Source: Caryophanales bacterium UBA7581
GTDB lineage: Bacteria > Bacillota_I > Bacilli_A > RFN20 > CAG-826
NCBI GenBank assembly: GCA_002477825.1
Contig: DLKT01000009.1
Coordinates: forward strand, 1 to 47,136
DNA length: 47,136 nt
Reading direction: 5' to 3'
This document shows, one piece after another, positions 33,564 to 41,138 of the stretch (position 1 is the first letter of the stretch; every line of letters begins with the position of its first letter). Position numbers and translations under genes: made by a program. The notes beneath the pieces are model-generated. The model made no database searches, was not told where the DNA came from, and saw only the letters and a list, made by a program, of their open reading frames with translations.

Positions 33564-33884
33564 ATGTTCTGTAAGCATTGTGGAAATCAATTAGAAGAAA
33601 ACGCTACGATTTGTATGAAGTGTGGTTGTCCGGTCGAACATACAAGCATTACTTCAACCAAAAAAGAAAAAAGTCATACCGTTGCTGGACTTTTAGCTGT
33701 ATTTTTAGGTGGAGTGGGAGCCCATAAATTTTATTTAGGAAATATTTTGCTCGGTATTTTATTTTTAATCTTTTGTTGGACAGGTGTTCCTATCATCGTC
33801 GGTATTGTTGAAGGCATTTTATATTTAGATTGTCCGCAAAACCAATTTATGCAACGTTATGGATATCATAAGGAGAATAAATAA
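33564..33884 (+). CDS. Zinc-ribbon TM2-domain membrane protein (second copy)
   Basis: 106 aa paralogue of the gene just upstream. CKHCG and CMKCGCPV zinc knuckles, shorter linker, then the TM2 core HTVAGLLAVFLGGVGAHKFYLG ending IFCWTGVPIIVGIVEGILYL. The second helix and VEGILYL(D/S)C end are nearly identical in the two copies, whereas the linkers differ, pointing to duplication and divergence. Here the consensus GxxGAHKFYLG of TM2 is complete, while copy 1 has the drifted VHKFLMG. SD AAGGAGAA precedes ATG. Two bases separate it from the next start. Confidence 0.84.
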   Translation: MFCKHCGNQLEENATICMKCGCPVEHTSITSTKKEKSHTVAGLLAVFLGGVGAHKFYLGNILLGILFLIFCWTGVPIIVGIVEGILYLDCPQNQFMQRYGYHKENK

Positions 33885-33886
33885 CT

Positions 33887-34405
33887 ATGGAAATTCGAAA
33901 TCACTCAAAACTATCATTAGATTTACAAATTAATTTTTCTAAACAACTTTTTTGGCATTCTACCCGTAAAACGATTGTTACGGTTGAAGTGGTGTTATGC
34001 GCAATTATCGGTGTTGTTTTAGGCTTATACATTGAAAAATGGTGGATTGCCGTGGTTGCGGGTGTCGTAGCTATCGCTTTACCCATCGCTTTACATTTTA
34101 TGCTCAGTCAAACCACCCAAAAGACATTACAAGAATCCGAAAAAGTAGAACAAACGGACCATACGGAAATGGAATATACTTTCTATGATGAAAAGATGGT
34201 CGTTAACATTATGTCTTTTGGTTTTTCCAATGCCTTAACTTATAACTATGACCAATTTCAGCAAATTATTGAAAATAAAGATCTCTTCGTCTTTATTCTA
34301 GAAAATAACCAAGCCTTATACGTTGAGAAAAAAGGCTTTTATAGCGATTATCAAAAACTTTCCGAAAAGCTTTCTTCTTACCCCATGTATCGTCGCTTTA
34401 AATGA
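33887..34405 (+). CDS. YcxB-like membrane protein
   Basis: 172 aa. N-terminal cytoplasmic stretch, two hydrophobic segments (about 32-75: TVEVVLCAIIGVVLGLYI and WIAVVAGVVAIALPIAL), then a soluble C-terminal beta-rich domain with YTFYDEKMVVNIMSFGFSNALTYNYDQFQQIIENKDLFVFILENNQALYVEKKGF. That pattern ('Y..I..I.E....F.l......a..i.K..f') matches the YcxB-like family (PF14317), of unknown function, often found alone or with PH-like membrane proteins. SD AAGGAG. Terminated strongly downstream. Together with the two TM2 proteins it forms a small membrane-protein operon. Confidence 0.8.
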   Translation: MEIRNHSKLSLDLQINFSKQLFWHSTRKTIVTVEVVLCAIIGVVLGLYIEKWWIAVVAGVVAIALPIALHFMLSQTTQKTLQESEKVEQTDHTEMEYTFYDEKMVVNIMSFGFSNALTYNYDQFQQIIENKDLFVFILENNQALYVEKKGFYSDYQKLSEKLSSYPMYRRFK

Positions 34406-34447
34406 TAGAACTTCATTAACGAATAAATACGAAAAAATAAGACAAAA

Positions 34448-34501
34448 TAATAAGGATGTGTATAGTTATGAATAGACAAAATACACATTCTTATTTTTTT
34501 A
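34448..34501 (+). terminator. Intrinsic terminator after YcxB-like gene
   Basis: 14-bp stem 34450-34463 / 34481-34494 (one G-U), 17-nt loop, seven T. Confidence 0.9.
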
Positions 34502-34557
34502 TAAAATCGGAGAAAAAAAGAGAGAAGAAAAACGCGAAAAAATAATTAAAAAAATAG

Positions 34558-34585
34558 TTGCAAAACGAGATAAGAACATTATAAT
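34558..34585 (+). promoter_or_regulatory. Promoter of the M-box/mgtE transcript
   Basis: TTGCAA (34558-34563), 16-bp spacer, TATAAT (34580-34585). Start expected near 34592, at the 5' edge of the riboswitch. Confidence 0.85.
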
Positions 34586-34591
34586 AAAAGC

Positions 34592-34790
34592 GTAAATCGG
34601 TAGGCGAGACTACCACAAAGATACGGATTGTTGCCGCGAAATAGTGGAGACACTATGAGAAGGTTAACAAGGAATGTCGACATCAAGGCATTCTTTAATA
34701 CAATTTCATCGCTTTGTGATGTTGAAGCTCACACGTTGGATTTGAGAAGGATTTCAAAAAATACCGCTACCGATTTTGGTGGCGTTTTTT
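34592..34790 (+). promoter_or_regulatory. M-box (ykoK-type) magnesium riboswitch with terminator platform
   Basis: Matches the M-box layout: GGTAGGCGAGACTACC (34599-34614), GATACGGATTGTTGCC (34620-34635), central stem with GGAATGTCGACATC...GGCATTCTTT (34671-34696), and TGTTGAAGCTCACACGTTGG (34720-34739). Closing stem TAAATC (34593-34598) / GATTTG (34739-34744). Expression platform: CGCTACC (34765-34771) / GGTGGCG (34778-34784) followed by six T, an intrinsic terminator. High Mg2+ would favour termination before mgtE. This accounts for the whole 407-base gap before mgtE together with the preceding terminator and promoter. Confidence 0.9.
34763..34790 (+). terminator. Attenuator terminator of the M-box
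   Basis: Seven-base stem (one G-U pair), 6-nt loop, T-tract at 34785-34790; regulatory part of the riboswitch above. Confidence 0.85.
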
Positions 34791-34818
34791 AATTTAAAAA
34801 GCTAGGAGGTAAATGAAA

Positions 34819-36210
34819 ATGGAAGAAATGGAAAAAGTAACAGAAGAAATTTTATCTTTAATTCGTGAAACGAAATCAAACGAAGAATTAAAGGAAAAGT
34901 TAGAGCATTATCACGATAGTGATATTGCTAGTGTTTTTGCTTATTTAACAAAAGAAGAAAGATTACGACTTTATAATGTTTTAGGCGACCAGTCCATATC
35001 GGATATTTTCACTTATCTTGATAATGTTGAAGATTATATTGCTGAATTAGAAAATGATAAGGCTGCGGATATTATTGAATTAATGGACGCGGACGATGCG
35101 GTTGACGTATTAGATACATTAGAGGAAGAAGATAAAAAAGACATCGTTGAGCAAATGGATCAAGAAGCCCGTTACGATGTTCAAATGATTTCTTCTTATG
35201 ATGAAGATGAAGTCGGTTCTAAAATGACCACGAACTTCATTCAAATTCCGAAGACTTTTACGATTAAAGAAGCAATGAAAGAGATCGTAAAAGAAGCACC
35301 AGAAAATGATAATATTGGGACAATCTATTTACATAATGAAGATGAAACTTATTTTGGTCAAATTGATTTAAAAGATTTAATTATCGCTAGAAGTACGGAT
35401 TCTTTAATTGATATTGCAAAAGTGAATTATCCAACTCTTCACGATACGGATAAAGTGAGCGATTGTATTAATGATTTAAAAGAGTACGCTTTGGATATGA
35501 TCCCTGTTTTAGATAAAGACAATCGCCTCATTGGTGTTATTACGAGTTCGGATATCGTTGAAGTCGTCGATGACGAAATGAGCGAAGATTATGCAAAACT
35601 CGCCGGTTTAACAAACGATGAAGATTTAAATGAACCTTTAAGAAAATCTTTAAAAAAGAGATTACCTTGGTTAGGCTTACTTCTCATTTTAGGTTTATGT
35701 GTTTCTCTAATTATTTCGCAATTTGAAGCGGTAATTGCTGTAATTCCAATGGTTGTTTTCTTTCAATCCATTATCTTAGATATGGCTGGAAACGTTGGAA
35801 CGCAATCGCTAGCTGTCACTATTCGTGGCTTAGTTGATGAAGAAGTTGATAAAAAACATCTATGGAAAATGGTGTTTAAAGAAGTTCGTGTTGGTTTTTG
35901 TAATGGTTTAATTGTCGGCGCTACTTCTAGTTTAATGGTATTTTTATTCTTACTTATTCAACATCGTCCGATTACCGGAGATACTTTCTTAATGCATGAT
36001 GCCATGTATTTAGCGCTTTGTGTATTCTGCGCTTTAGTTTTAGCGCTTACCTTAGCGAGCTTTGTTGGCACCACTATTCCGATTTTCTTTAAGAAAATTA
36101 AAGTCGATCCAGCTGTGGCTTCAGGACCATTAATTACGACACTTAACGATATTGTCGCAGTTGTAACATATTATGGGTTATGTATGCTCTTTTTTAGTGT
36201 TATACTTTAA
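34819..36210 (+). CDS. mgtE: Magnesium transporter MgtE
   Basis: 463 aa dimeric Mg2+ channel. Start placed at ATG 34819: AGGAGGT (34804-34810) is 8-9 bases away, while ATG 34813 is only 2-3 bases from it. N-domain superhelix with repeated D/E-rich units (ADIIELMDADDAVDVLDTLE), CBS pair (SKMTTNFIQIPKTFTIKEAM ... MIPVLDKDNRLIGVITSSDI), connecting helix, then five membrane segments with the family signatures GNVGTQSLAVTIRGL and DPAVASGPLITTLNDI. The acidic N/CBS domains are the known Mg2+ gate. The M-box riboswitch upstream fits Mg2+ control exactly. Confidence 0.95.
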   Translation: MEEMEKVTEEILSLIRETKSNEELKEKLEHYHDSDIASVFAYLTKEERLRLYNVLGDQSISDIFTYLDNVEDYIAELENDKAADIIELMDADDAVDVLDTLEEEDKKDIVEQMDQEARYDVQMISSYDEDEVGSKMTTNFIQIPKTFTIKEAMKEIVKEAPENDNIGTIYLHNEDETYFGQIDLKDLIIARSTDSLIDIAKVNYPTLHDTDKVSDCINDLKEYALDMIPVLDKDNRLIGVITSSDIVEVVDDEMSEDYAKLAGLTNDEDLNEPLRKSLKKRLPWLGLLLILGLCVSLIISQFEAVIAVIPMVVFFQSIILDMAGNVGTQSLAVTIRGLVDEEVDKKHLWKMVFKEVRVGFCNGLIVGATSSLMVFLFLLIQHRPITGDTFLMHDAMYLALCVFCALVLALTLASFVGTTIPIFFKKIKVDPAVASGPLITTLNDIVAVVTYYGLCMLFFSVIL

Positions 36211-36222
36211 TCGGTGATAGTT

Positions 36223-37188
36223 ATGAAAAAAAGAACGAAAAGAAAAGATGAAAAATTAGAAAAAAAACCAGTAGAAAGAAAAATAAGACCCGAAGAAAAG
36301 CTTTATGAATTTAAAGTGCATAAACCTTTACCATTAATGGAATATTTAATGTTAAAACTTCCGTCTTTAGGTCGTAACAAAATTAAAAGCATTTTAGCGC
36401 ATTATCAAGTATTAGTGGACGGCATGCCAGTCACTCGTTTTGATTTTGAATTAGCGTCTGAAGATGTGGTTACCGTTTTAAAATATGGTAAAAAAGAAAA
36501 GGGTAAAGGAAAAGAACCCTTTGATTTACCAATTATCTATGAAGATGAAGATTTTATTGTCATTAATAAGCCGAGTGGATTATTAAGCATTGCTTCTGAT
36601 AAAGAAAGAGAAAAAACAGCGTATCGCATGTTAAATAATTATGTACGTCAAAAAGACCCGAAGAGTCGTATCTTTATTTTGCATCGGATTGATAAAGATA
36701 CCTCCGGTGTTTTAGTGGTATGTAAAAATGTCAAAATTCGGGATGCTTTACAAAAGCATTGGAATGAAAGAGTCATGGATCGCGGCTATTATGCCGTAGT
36801 AGAAAGTGCAATGGATAAACCCAAAGGAACTTTCCATACTTGGCTCATTGAAAATTCTACCAATTTAATGTTTAGTTCGCATAAAAAAGGAGAAGGACAA
36901 GAAGCCATTACCCATTATGAAGTCATGGAGGATAATGGGACCTATTCTTTATTAGATGTGCATATTGATACGGGAAGAAAAAATCAAATCCGCGTTCATT
37001 TAAAAGAAGCTGGTCATCCGATTATCGGTGATGATAAATACGGAAATGGGGTCAATCCTTTAAAACGATTAGGACTTCATGCCTATCTTTTAGCGTTTGA
37101 GCATCCATTAACGAAAAAGAAAATGGTGTTTAAAGCACCGATACCTAAAGAATTCTTAGATTTAATTCATACAAAAAAGAAAAAATAG
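36223..37188 (+). CDS. RluA-family RNA pseudouridine synthase
   Basis: 321 aa. ATG 36223 chosen, since GGTGA (36213-36217) is 5 bases upstream and overlaps the alternative GTG 36214. Lys/Arg-rich N-terminus, S4 RNA-binding domain (about 30-90: LPLMEYLMLKLPSLGRNKIKS ... VLVDGMPV), then the catalytic domain with LHRIDKDTSGVLVV, the family motif with catalytic Asp, and RKNQIRVHLKEAGHPIIGDDKYG near the end. Isomerises uridine in rRNA or tRNA; exact site (RluD/RluC/RluA-type) not decidable. Follows mgtE by 12 bases, probably co-transcribed from the M-box promoter, which would make it Mg2+-linked. Confidence 0.9.
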   Translation: MKKRTKRKDEKLEKKPVERKIRPEEKLYEFKVHKPLPLMEYLMLKLPSLGRNKIKSILAHYQVLVDGMPVTRFDFELASEDVVTVLKYGKKEKGKGKEPFDLPIIYEDEDFIVINKPSGLLSIASDKEREKTAYRMLNNYVRQKDPKSRIFILHRIDKDTSGVLVVCKNVKIRDALQKHWNERVMDRGYYAVVESAMDKPKGTFHTWLIENSTNLMFSSHKKGEGQEAITHYEVMEDNGTYSLLDVHIDTGRKNQIRVHLKEAGHPIIGDDKYGNGVNPLKRLGLHAYLLAFEHPLTKKKMVFKAPIPKEFLDLIHTKKKK

Positions 37189-37190
37189 TT

Positions 37191-37220
37191 TTGAATGTAA
37201 GTAAGTCTTTATATTATAAT
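37191..37220 (+). promoter_or_regulatory. Promoter of the DUF1538/PII operon
   Basis: TTGAAT (37191-37196), 18-bp spacer, TATAAT (37215-37220). Confidence 0.7.
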
Positions 37221-37284
37221 ATATATACTAATAATTTTTATTAATAATCTATCGAACAAAATTAAAAAAAGAGGGGGGCACCAT

Positions 37285-38838
37285 ATGTTAAAAAAAATGA
37301 AACCGTTATTAGAAAAATTAAAAGATGCTCTTTTATCTGTAGCACCGATTACCATTATTGTGGTTGTTTTATATTATACAGGATTAATATCGCATCGTGC
37401 AGATCCAAACTATGCCGTTTCTCAGTTTGACTTTACGCTATTTTTAGTTTCAGCAGCGTTTTTAGTTTTAGGTATGGCGCTTTTTACCTTAGGCGCTGAC
37501 CAAGCCATGATGCCGATGGGGAACGCGATTGGTTCATCATTAACGAAAACGAAAAAAATTATCATCATTGTGTTACTTGCCCTTTCTTTAGGCGCTTTAA
37601 TTACCATGGCGGAACCGGATTTATCTGTGTTAGCAGACCAAGTACCGATTAATAAATATCTGCTCATCTTTATTGTAGCAGCGGGCGTTGGTTTATTCTT
37701 AGTCATTGGTATTCTTCGCGTTCTTTTCCAAAAGAGTTTAAACATTCTTCTTATCGTATTTTATGGCTTAGTCTTCATGATGGCCAATCTTTGTAATAAA
37801 TCCTTCTTACCTTTATCTTTTGATTCAGGTGGCGTAACCACAGGACCGATTACGGTACCATTTATTATGGCGTTATGTGCAGGCTTTGCCGCGACACGTG
37901 GTGGTAAAAAATCAAACGAAGACTCCTTTGGTTTAATTGCTTTATGTTCCATTGGACCTATCTTCTGTGTCGTTTTAATGGGTATCTTCTTTAAAGGAAA
38001 TCCAATTTATGAACCAGAAGCCGCTAAAGAATATACAAGTATTTTCCAAGCTTTATTTTCAGGAATGCCTAAAACTTTAAAAGAAGTTACCATTGCAATT
38101 TTACCGGTTGTGGCGTTCTTCTATATTTATCAAGCCTTTAAAATTAAATTACCTAAGAGACAATTAATTAAAATTGGCGTAGGTGTTGTTTATACCTTTG
38201 TTGGCTTAATCTTATTCTTAAACGCTGTTAACGTTGGCTTTAGTTCAGTTGGTTTAAAGATTGGTGAAAGTATTGCGAAATATGGTGAAGTGAACGGAAA
38301 ACCATGGCTAATTGTTTTATTAGGTGGCATTATTGGTTTAGTAGTTGTTTTAGCAGAACCTGCCGTTGCCGTTTTAAATAAACAAGTTGAAGAAATCAGT
38401 GGTGGCACCATCACCAAACGTTCGATGCTTTTATCTTTATCTCTTGGTGTGGGTGTTTCCATCGCTTTAAGTATTATTCGTATCCACTATCAATTTAGCA
38501 TTATGTACTACTTAGTACCTGGTTATATCGTAGCCATCGGGTTATCGTTTATGGTACCAAAGTTATATACCGCTATCGCATTTGACTCGGGCGGTGTTGC
38601 TTCTGGACCGATGACTTCAACCTTTATTCTTCCTTTCGCTATTGGAGCTTGTAACATTTTAGCGCCTGGCGGAGTTATGAATTATGCCTTTGGTATTGTA
38701 AGTATGGTCGCATTAACCCCATTATTAACCATTCAATTCTTAGGCTTTAAAATGGTCGCAGCCGAATCCTTATCTCGTCGTGCAGCTCGCAAGAGAATTC
38801 GTGAAGAAAACGAAGCACAAATTATCTATTTTGAATAG
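37285..38838 (+). CDS. DUF1538 membrane protein (two-fold repeated, probable transporter)
   Basis: 517 aa polytopic protein of the DUF1538 family. It has two homologous halves: each carries an (M/L)AEP.(L/V).VL..QV helix (109-120 and about 350) and a DSGGV(T/A)(T/S)GP motif (180-188 and about 432), an arrangement typical of transporters with inverted or duplicated repeats. The DSGGV...GP motif with small and polar residues in membrane regions could form a substrate or ion path (inference). No ATPase subunit. SD AGAGGGGGG is unusually G-rich. Followed by two PII-like genes with 15- and 1-base gaps, implying regulation of the membrane protein by PII-type sensors, as GlnK does for AmtB. Substrate unknown. 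Confidence 0.85.
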   Translation: MLKKMKPLLEKLKDALLSVAPITIIVVVLYYTGLISHRADPNYAVSQFDFTLFLVSAAFLVLGMALFTLGADQAMMPMGNAIGSSLTKTKKIIIIVLLALSLGALITMAEPDLSVLADQVPINKYLLIFIVAAGVGLFLVIGILRVLFQKSLNILLIVFYGLVFMMANLCNKSFLPLSFDSGGVTTGPITVPFIMALCAGFAATRGGKKSNEDSFGLIALCSIGPIFCVVLMGIFFKGNPIYEPEAAKEYTSIFQALFSGMPKTLKEVTIAILPVVAFFYIYQAFKIKLPKRQLIKIGVGVVYTFVGLILFLNAVNVGFSSVGLKIGESIAKYGEVNGKPWLIVLLGGIIGLVVVLAEPAVAVLNKQVEEISGGTITKRSMLLSLSLGVGVSIALSIIRIHYQFSIMYYLVPGYIVAIGLSFMVPKLYTAIAFDSGGVASGPMTSTFILPFAIGACNILAPGGVMNYAFGIVSMVALTPLLTIQFLGFKMVAAESLSRRAARKRIREENEAQIIYFE

Positions 38839-38853
38839 GAAGGAGGAACCATC

Positions 38854-39246
38854 ATGGCAATTAAAAAATCTGTAGTGAATAAAGAAAATCCACCCGCAAT
38901 ACAATTTAAGAAAATTAAACTCTTAATTACGATTGTGGATCGTGGTCAAGCCATTAAAATCTTAAATGAAAACAAAAAACATGATGTAACGGTACAAACG
39001 GTTTTATTAGGTTATGGTACCGCCTCCATTGTTCTTGATTATTTAGGCTTAGGTGACATTAAAAAAGATGTAGTCTTAAGCTTAATTAAAGAAGAGAAGA
39101 AAGATGAAATTTTAGAAGGAATAAGAAAAAAATTCGAACACCTTCAAGGCATTGCCTTTACAGTTCCTATTTCAAGTATGATTGGCTTATCGCTTTATAA
39201 ATTTATTACGATGAGTCCAATTGATAGCAAAACGGGAGGAAAATAA
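38854..39246 (+). CDS. PII-like protein, first of a pair
   Basis: 130 aa. Ferredoxin-like PII fold suggested by FKKIKLLITIVDRGQAIKILN (beta1-alpha1), VQTVLLGYGTAS in the place of beta2/T-loop start, then DVVLSLIKEEKKDEILEGIRKKF (beta-alpha) and GIAFTVPISSMIG, the same end as its partner. It lacks the canonical GlnB PROSITE motifs and the uridylylated Tyr of the T-loop, so it is not a classic GlnB. Starts with a 17-residue basic extension. SD GGAAGGAGG. One base separates its stop from the next start. Likely binds the DUF1538 protein or senses a small ligand (inference). Confidence 0.78.
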   Translation: MAIKKSVVNKENPPAIQFKKIKLLITIVDRGQAIKILNENKKHDVTVQTVLLGYGTASIVLDYLGLGDIKKDVVLSLIKEEKKDEILEGIRKKFEHLQGIAFTVPISSMIGLSLYKFITMSPIDSKTGGK

Positions 39247-39247
39247 C

Positions 39248-39592
39248 ATGGAAAACAAAAATGAATTTGAATTAATTTTATGTATCGTTAATAAAGGTTA
39301 TACCGATTTAGTGATGGAAGCCGCATCACGTTCTGGCGCTCGAGGTGGCACGGTTTTAAGAGGCCGTGGTTCCGGTAATGAAGAAGCAGAAAAGTTATAT
39401 GGAATTACCATCACCCCAGAAAAAGAATTAGTGATGATCGTCGTTCCTAAAACCATTAAAGATGCGGTGTTAAAAGAAATCTATACCGAAGCGGGTTTAG
39501 ATACCCGCGGACAAGGGATTGCCTTTACTATGCCAGTAGATGATGTCGTTGGTATTTCATTACCCGAAGAAAAGAAAGAAGAAAATGAATAA
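39248..39592 (+). CDS. PII-like protein, second of a pair
   Basis: 114 aa, start set at ATG 39248 (SD GGGAGG just upstream; the longer frame from 39221 has none). PII fold: FELILCIVNKGYTDLVMEAA, then ARGGTVLRGRGSGNEEAEKLYG where the T-loop sits, KELVMIVVPKTIKDAVLKEIYTEAG and GQGIAFTMPVDDVVGI. The RGRGSG and KELV..VV elements are closer to standard PII than the first copy. No uridylylation Tyr in the usual position is certain. Two different PII-like subunits may form a heterotrimer or act on the two halves of the DUF1538 protein (inference). Confidence 0.85.
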   Translation: MENKNEFELILCIVNKGYTDLVMEAASRSGARGGTVLRGRGSGNEEAEKLYGITITPEKELVMIVVPKTIKDAVLKEIYTEAGLDTRGQGIAFTMPVDDVVGISLPEEKKEENE

Positions 39593-39610
39593 AGAAAGCG
39601 TGTTTTAAAA

Positions 39611-40966
39611 ATGGAAGAAAATCAAAAGAGTTTTAAAGAAAAATGGAGTCGTTTTTGCCACAAAGTTAATGATATTTGTGACATCATTTTCTCGTGGTTT
39701 AAAAATTTACTCGACCACCATGGCTTATTACTTTTTGCCATTTTTCTTTCCTTATGCGCTTTAGGCATTCGTTATGCCGTATTTAAATATCCAAGTCATG
39801 ATATATACGCTTTTATCTTCCCTTGGATTCGTAATTTTAGAGAAAATGGAAATCTAGCGTATCTAAAGAGTATGCAAGGAGATTATCCTCCTTTATATAT
39901 GACTTTATTAGCGTTAATGAGTTATCTCCCAGCAGGGCCGGAAATAACAACACAAAGATATACATATTTTCTCTATGATATGTTTTATGTCAAAACCTTA
40001 AGTTTTATCTTTGATTTTGTTTTAGCGTTTGGTATTTATAAATTGGTTAGCTTAAAAAATAAAGATAACCACCTATTATGTTTTATTAGTTATGTGGTTC
40101 CGTTATTTTTACCAACAGTGCTTGTTAACTCCGCTTTCTGGGGACAATGCGATGTCATTTATGTTTCTTTAGTGGTGTGGAGTGTTTATTTTGTTTTAAA
40201 AGACAAAGGAATAACGGCCAGTATTTTCTTAGGCTTAGCGTTCTCTCATAAATTACAAACGATATTTATCATTCCGCTTTATGGATATTTATGGTTAAAG
40301 CAAAAATATAAATTACGTTATTTTATCATTTCTTTCTTAACTGTATTTATTACCTTCTTGCCCGCTTATATAGCCGGAGCACCATTTGCCGCACCATTTG
40401 AAAAGTACGGCAACTTAACGCAAGAATATATGAATCCAAATTATAATTCCGGTTCGATATACGCTTTTATCCAAGATATATCGTTTAAATCGAACAATGT
40501 TTCAGGAGATCCCAATAAATATGCAAACGATGTATATCGTCTAATTCATTATGGTGGAATCATTTTTGCTTTAGCGATGAGTTTCTTCTTCTTAATGATT
40601 TTATATAAAAAAGATATTCAACCTACGTTAGAAAAGATGGTCTCCATTGGCGCATTCTATGCAATCTTACTACCATTTACTTTACCGCATATGCATGAAA
40701 GATATTTCTTCATGGCGGATATTATGGTTTTAGCGTATTGCTTAGTGAATAAAAAGAAATATTGGCTAATCTTTGTAGCGCAGCTCGCCTCCATGATTAC
40801 ATTAATGCCCTATATCTTTAATTCTTATATTATTTCTTCATGGGGACATCATACGTTAAGAATTGCTGCTTTATTAAATTTATTCATGCTATATGTCATT
40901 TTTAAAGATATTATTTCTCCAGGGAATAAAGCGCAAAGCGCTTCGTTAGAAAAAATAGAGAATTAG
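39611..40966 (+). CDS. GT-C fold membrane glycosyltransferase (Gpi18-related mannosyltransferase-like)
   Basis: 451 aa polytopic protein (about 10-12 membrane segments). Acidic loop after TM1: YPSHDIYAFIFPWIRNFREN with the Asp/His expected of GT-C enzymes, then MQGDYPPLYM, FWGQCDVIYVS and near the C-terminus LPFTLPHMHERYFFMADI. These match the COG5542-type (predicted mannosyltransferase related to Gpi18) bacterial family that uses a polyprenyl-phosphate sugar donor on the outer face. Starts 18 bases after the second PII gene with no clear SD (AAAGCG only), so probably co-transcribed. A link to PII/DUF1538 is not obvious. Confidence 0.82.
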   Translation: MEENQKSFKEKWSRFCHKVNDICDIIFSWFKNLLDHHGLLLFAIFLSLCALGIRYAVFKYPSHDIYAFIFPWIRNFRENGNLAYLKSMQGDYPPLYMTLLALMSYLPAGPEITTQRYTYFLYDMFYVKTLSFIFDFVLAFGIYKLVSLKNKDNHLLCFISYVVPLFLPTVLVNSAFWGQCDVIYVSLVVWSVYFVLKDKGITASIFLGLAFSHKLQTIFIIPLYGYLWLKQKYKLRYFIISFLTVFITFLPAYIAGAPFAAPFEKYGNLTQEYMNPNYNSGSIYAFIQDISFKSNNVSGDPNKYANDVYRLIHYGGIIFALAMSFFFLMILYKKDIQPTLEKMVSIGAFYAILLPFTLPHMHERYFFMADIMVLAYCLVNKKKYWLIFVAQLASMITLMPYIFNSYIISSWGHHTLRIAALLNLFMLYVIFKDIISPGNKAQSASLEKIEN

Positions 40967-40983
40967 AAAATTTTTATGAAAAC

Positions 40984-41006
40984 GGCCTCATTTTGAGGTC
41001 TTTTTT
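40984..41006 (+). terminator. Intrinsic terminator after GT-C glycosyltransferase
   Basis: GGCCTCA (40984-40990) / TGAGGTC (40994-41000), one G-U, TTT loop, six T. Confidence 0.88.
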
Positions 41007-41019
41007 AGTGTTGTAAAGG

Positions 41020-41076
41020 GTTACATTAATTTTAATGTTTGTTATGTTCTTTTCATTATTCTAATATTAATGTAAC
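41020..41076. promoter_or_regulatory. Palindromic operator-like region
   Basis: Outer perfect arms GTTACATTAAT (41020-41030) / ATTAATGTAAC (41066-41076). A second perfect palindrome ACATTAA-TT-TTAATGT (41023-41038) overlaps the left arm, so the half-site TTAATGT occurs three times. A possible promoter lies inside the arms: TTGTTA (41039-41044), 17 bp, TAATAT (41062-41067). Looks like a binding site for a dimeric regulator of the downstream secreted-protein gene. Confidence 0.55.
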
Positions 41077-41091
41077 GAGAATTCAAAAAAA

Positions 41092-41121
41092 TTGACAGAT
41101 TCAAAGCAATTTTTTGCAATT
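41092..41121 (+). promoter_or_regulatory. Possible second promoter before the secreted W-rich protein
   Basis: Perfect TTGACA starting at about 41092, about 17-18 bp to TGCAAT (41116-41121), a weak -10. The start would then lie very close to the SD (GGGGAGG, 41129-41135). The perfect -35 is the main reason to record it. Confidence 0.35.
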
Positions 41122-41138
41122 CTTACGGGGAGGTTTTT

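Noticed and set aside
34406..34557. Possible small gene before the M-box
   Set aside because: Only an intrinsic terminator and A-rich filler; no reading frame with SD.
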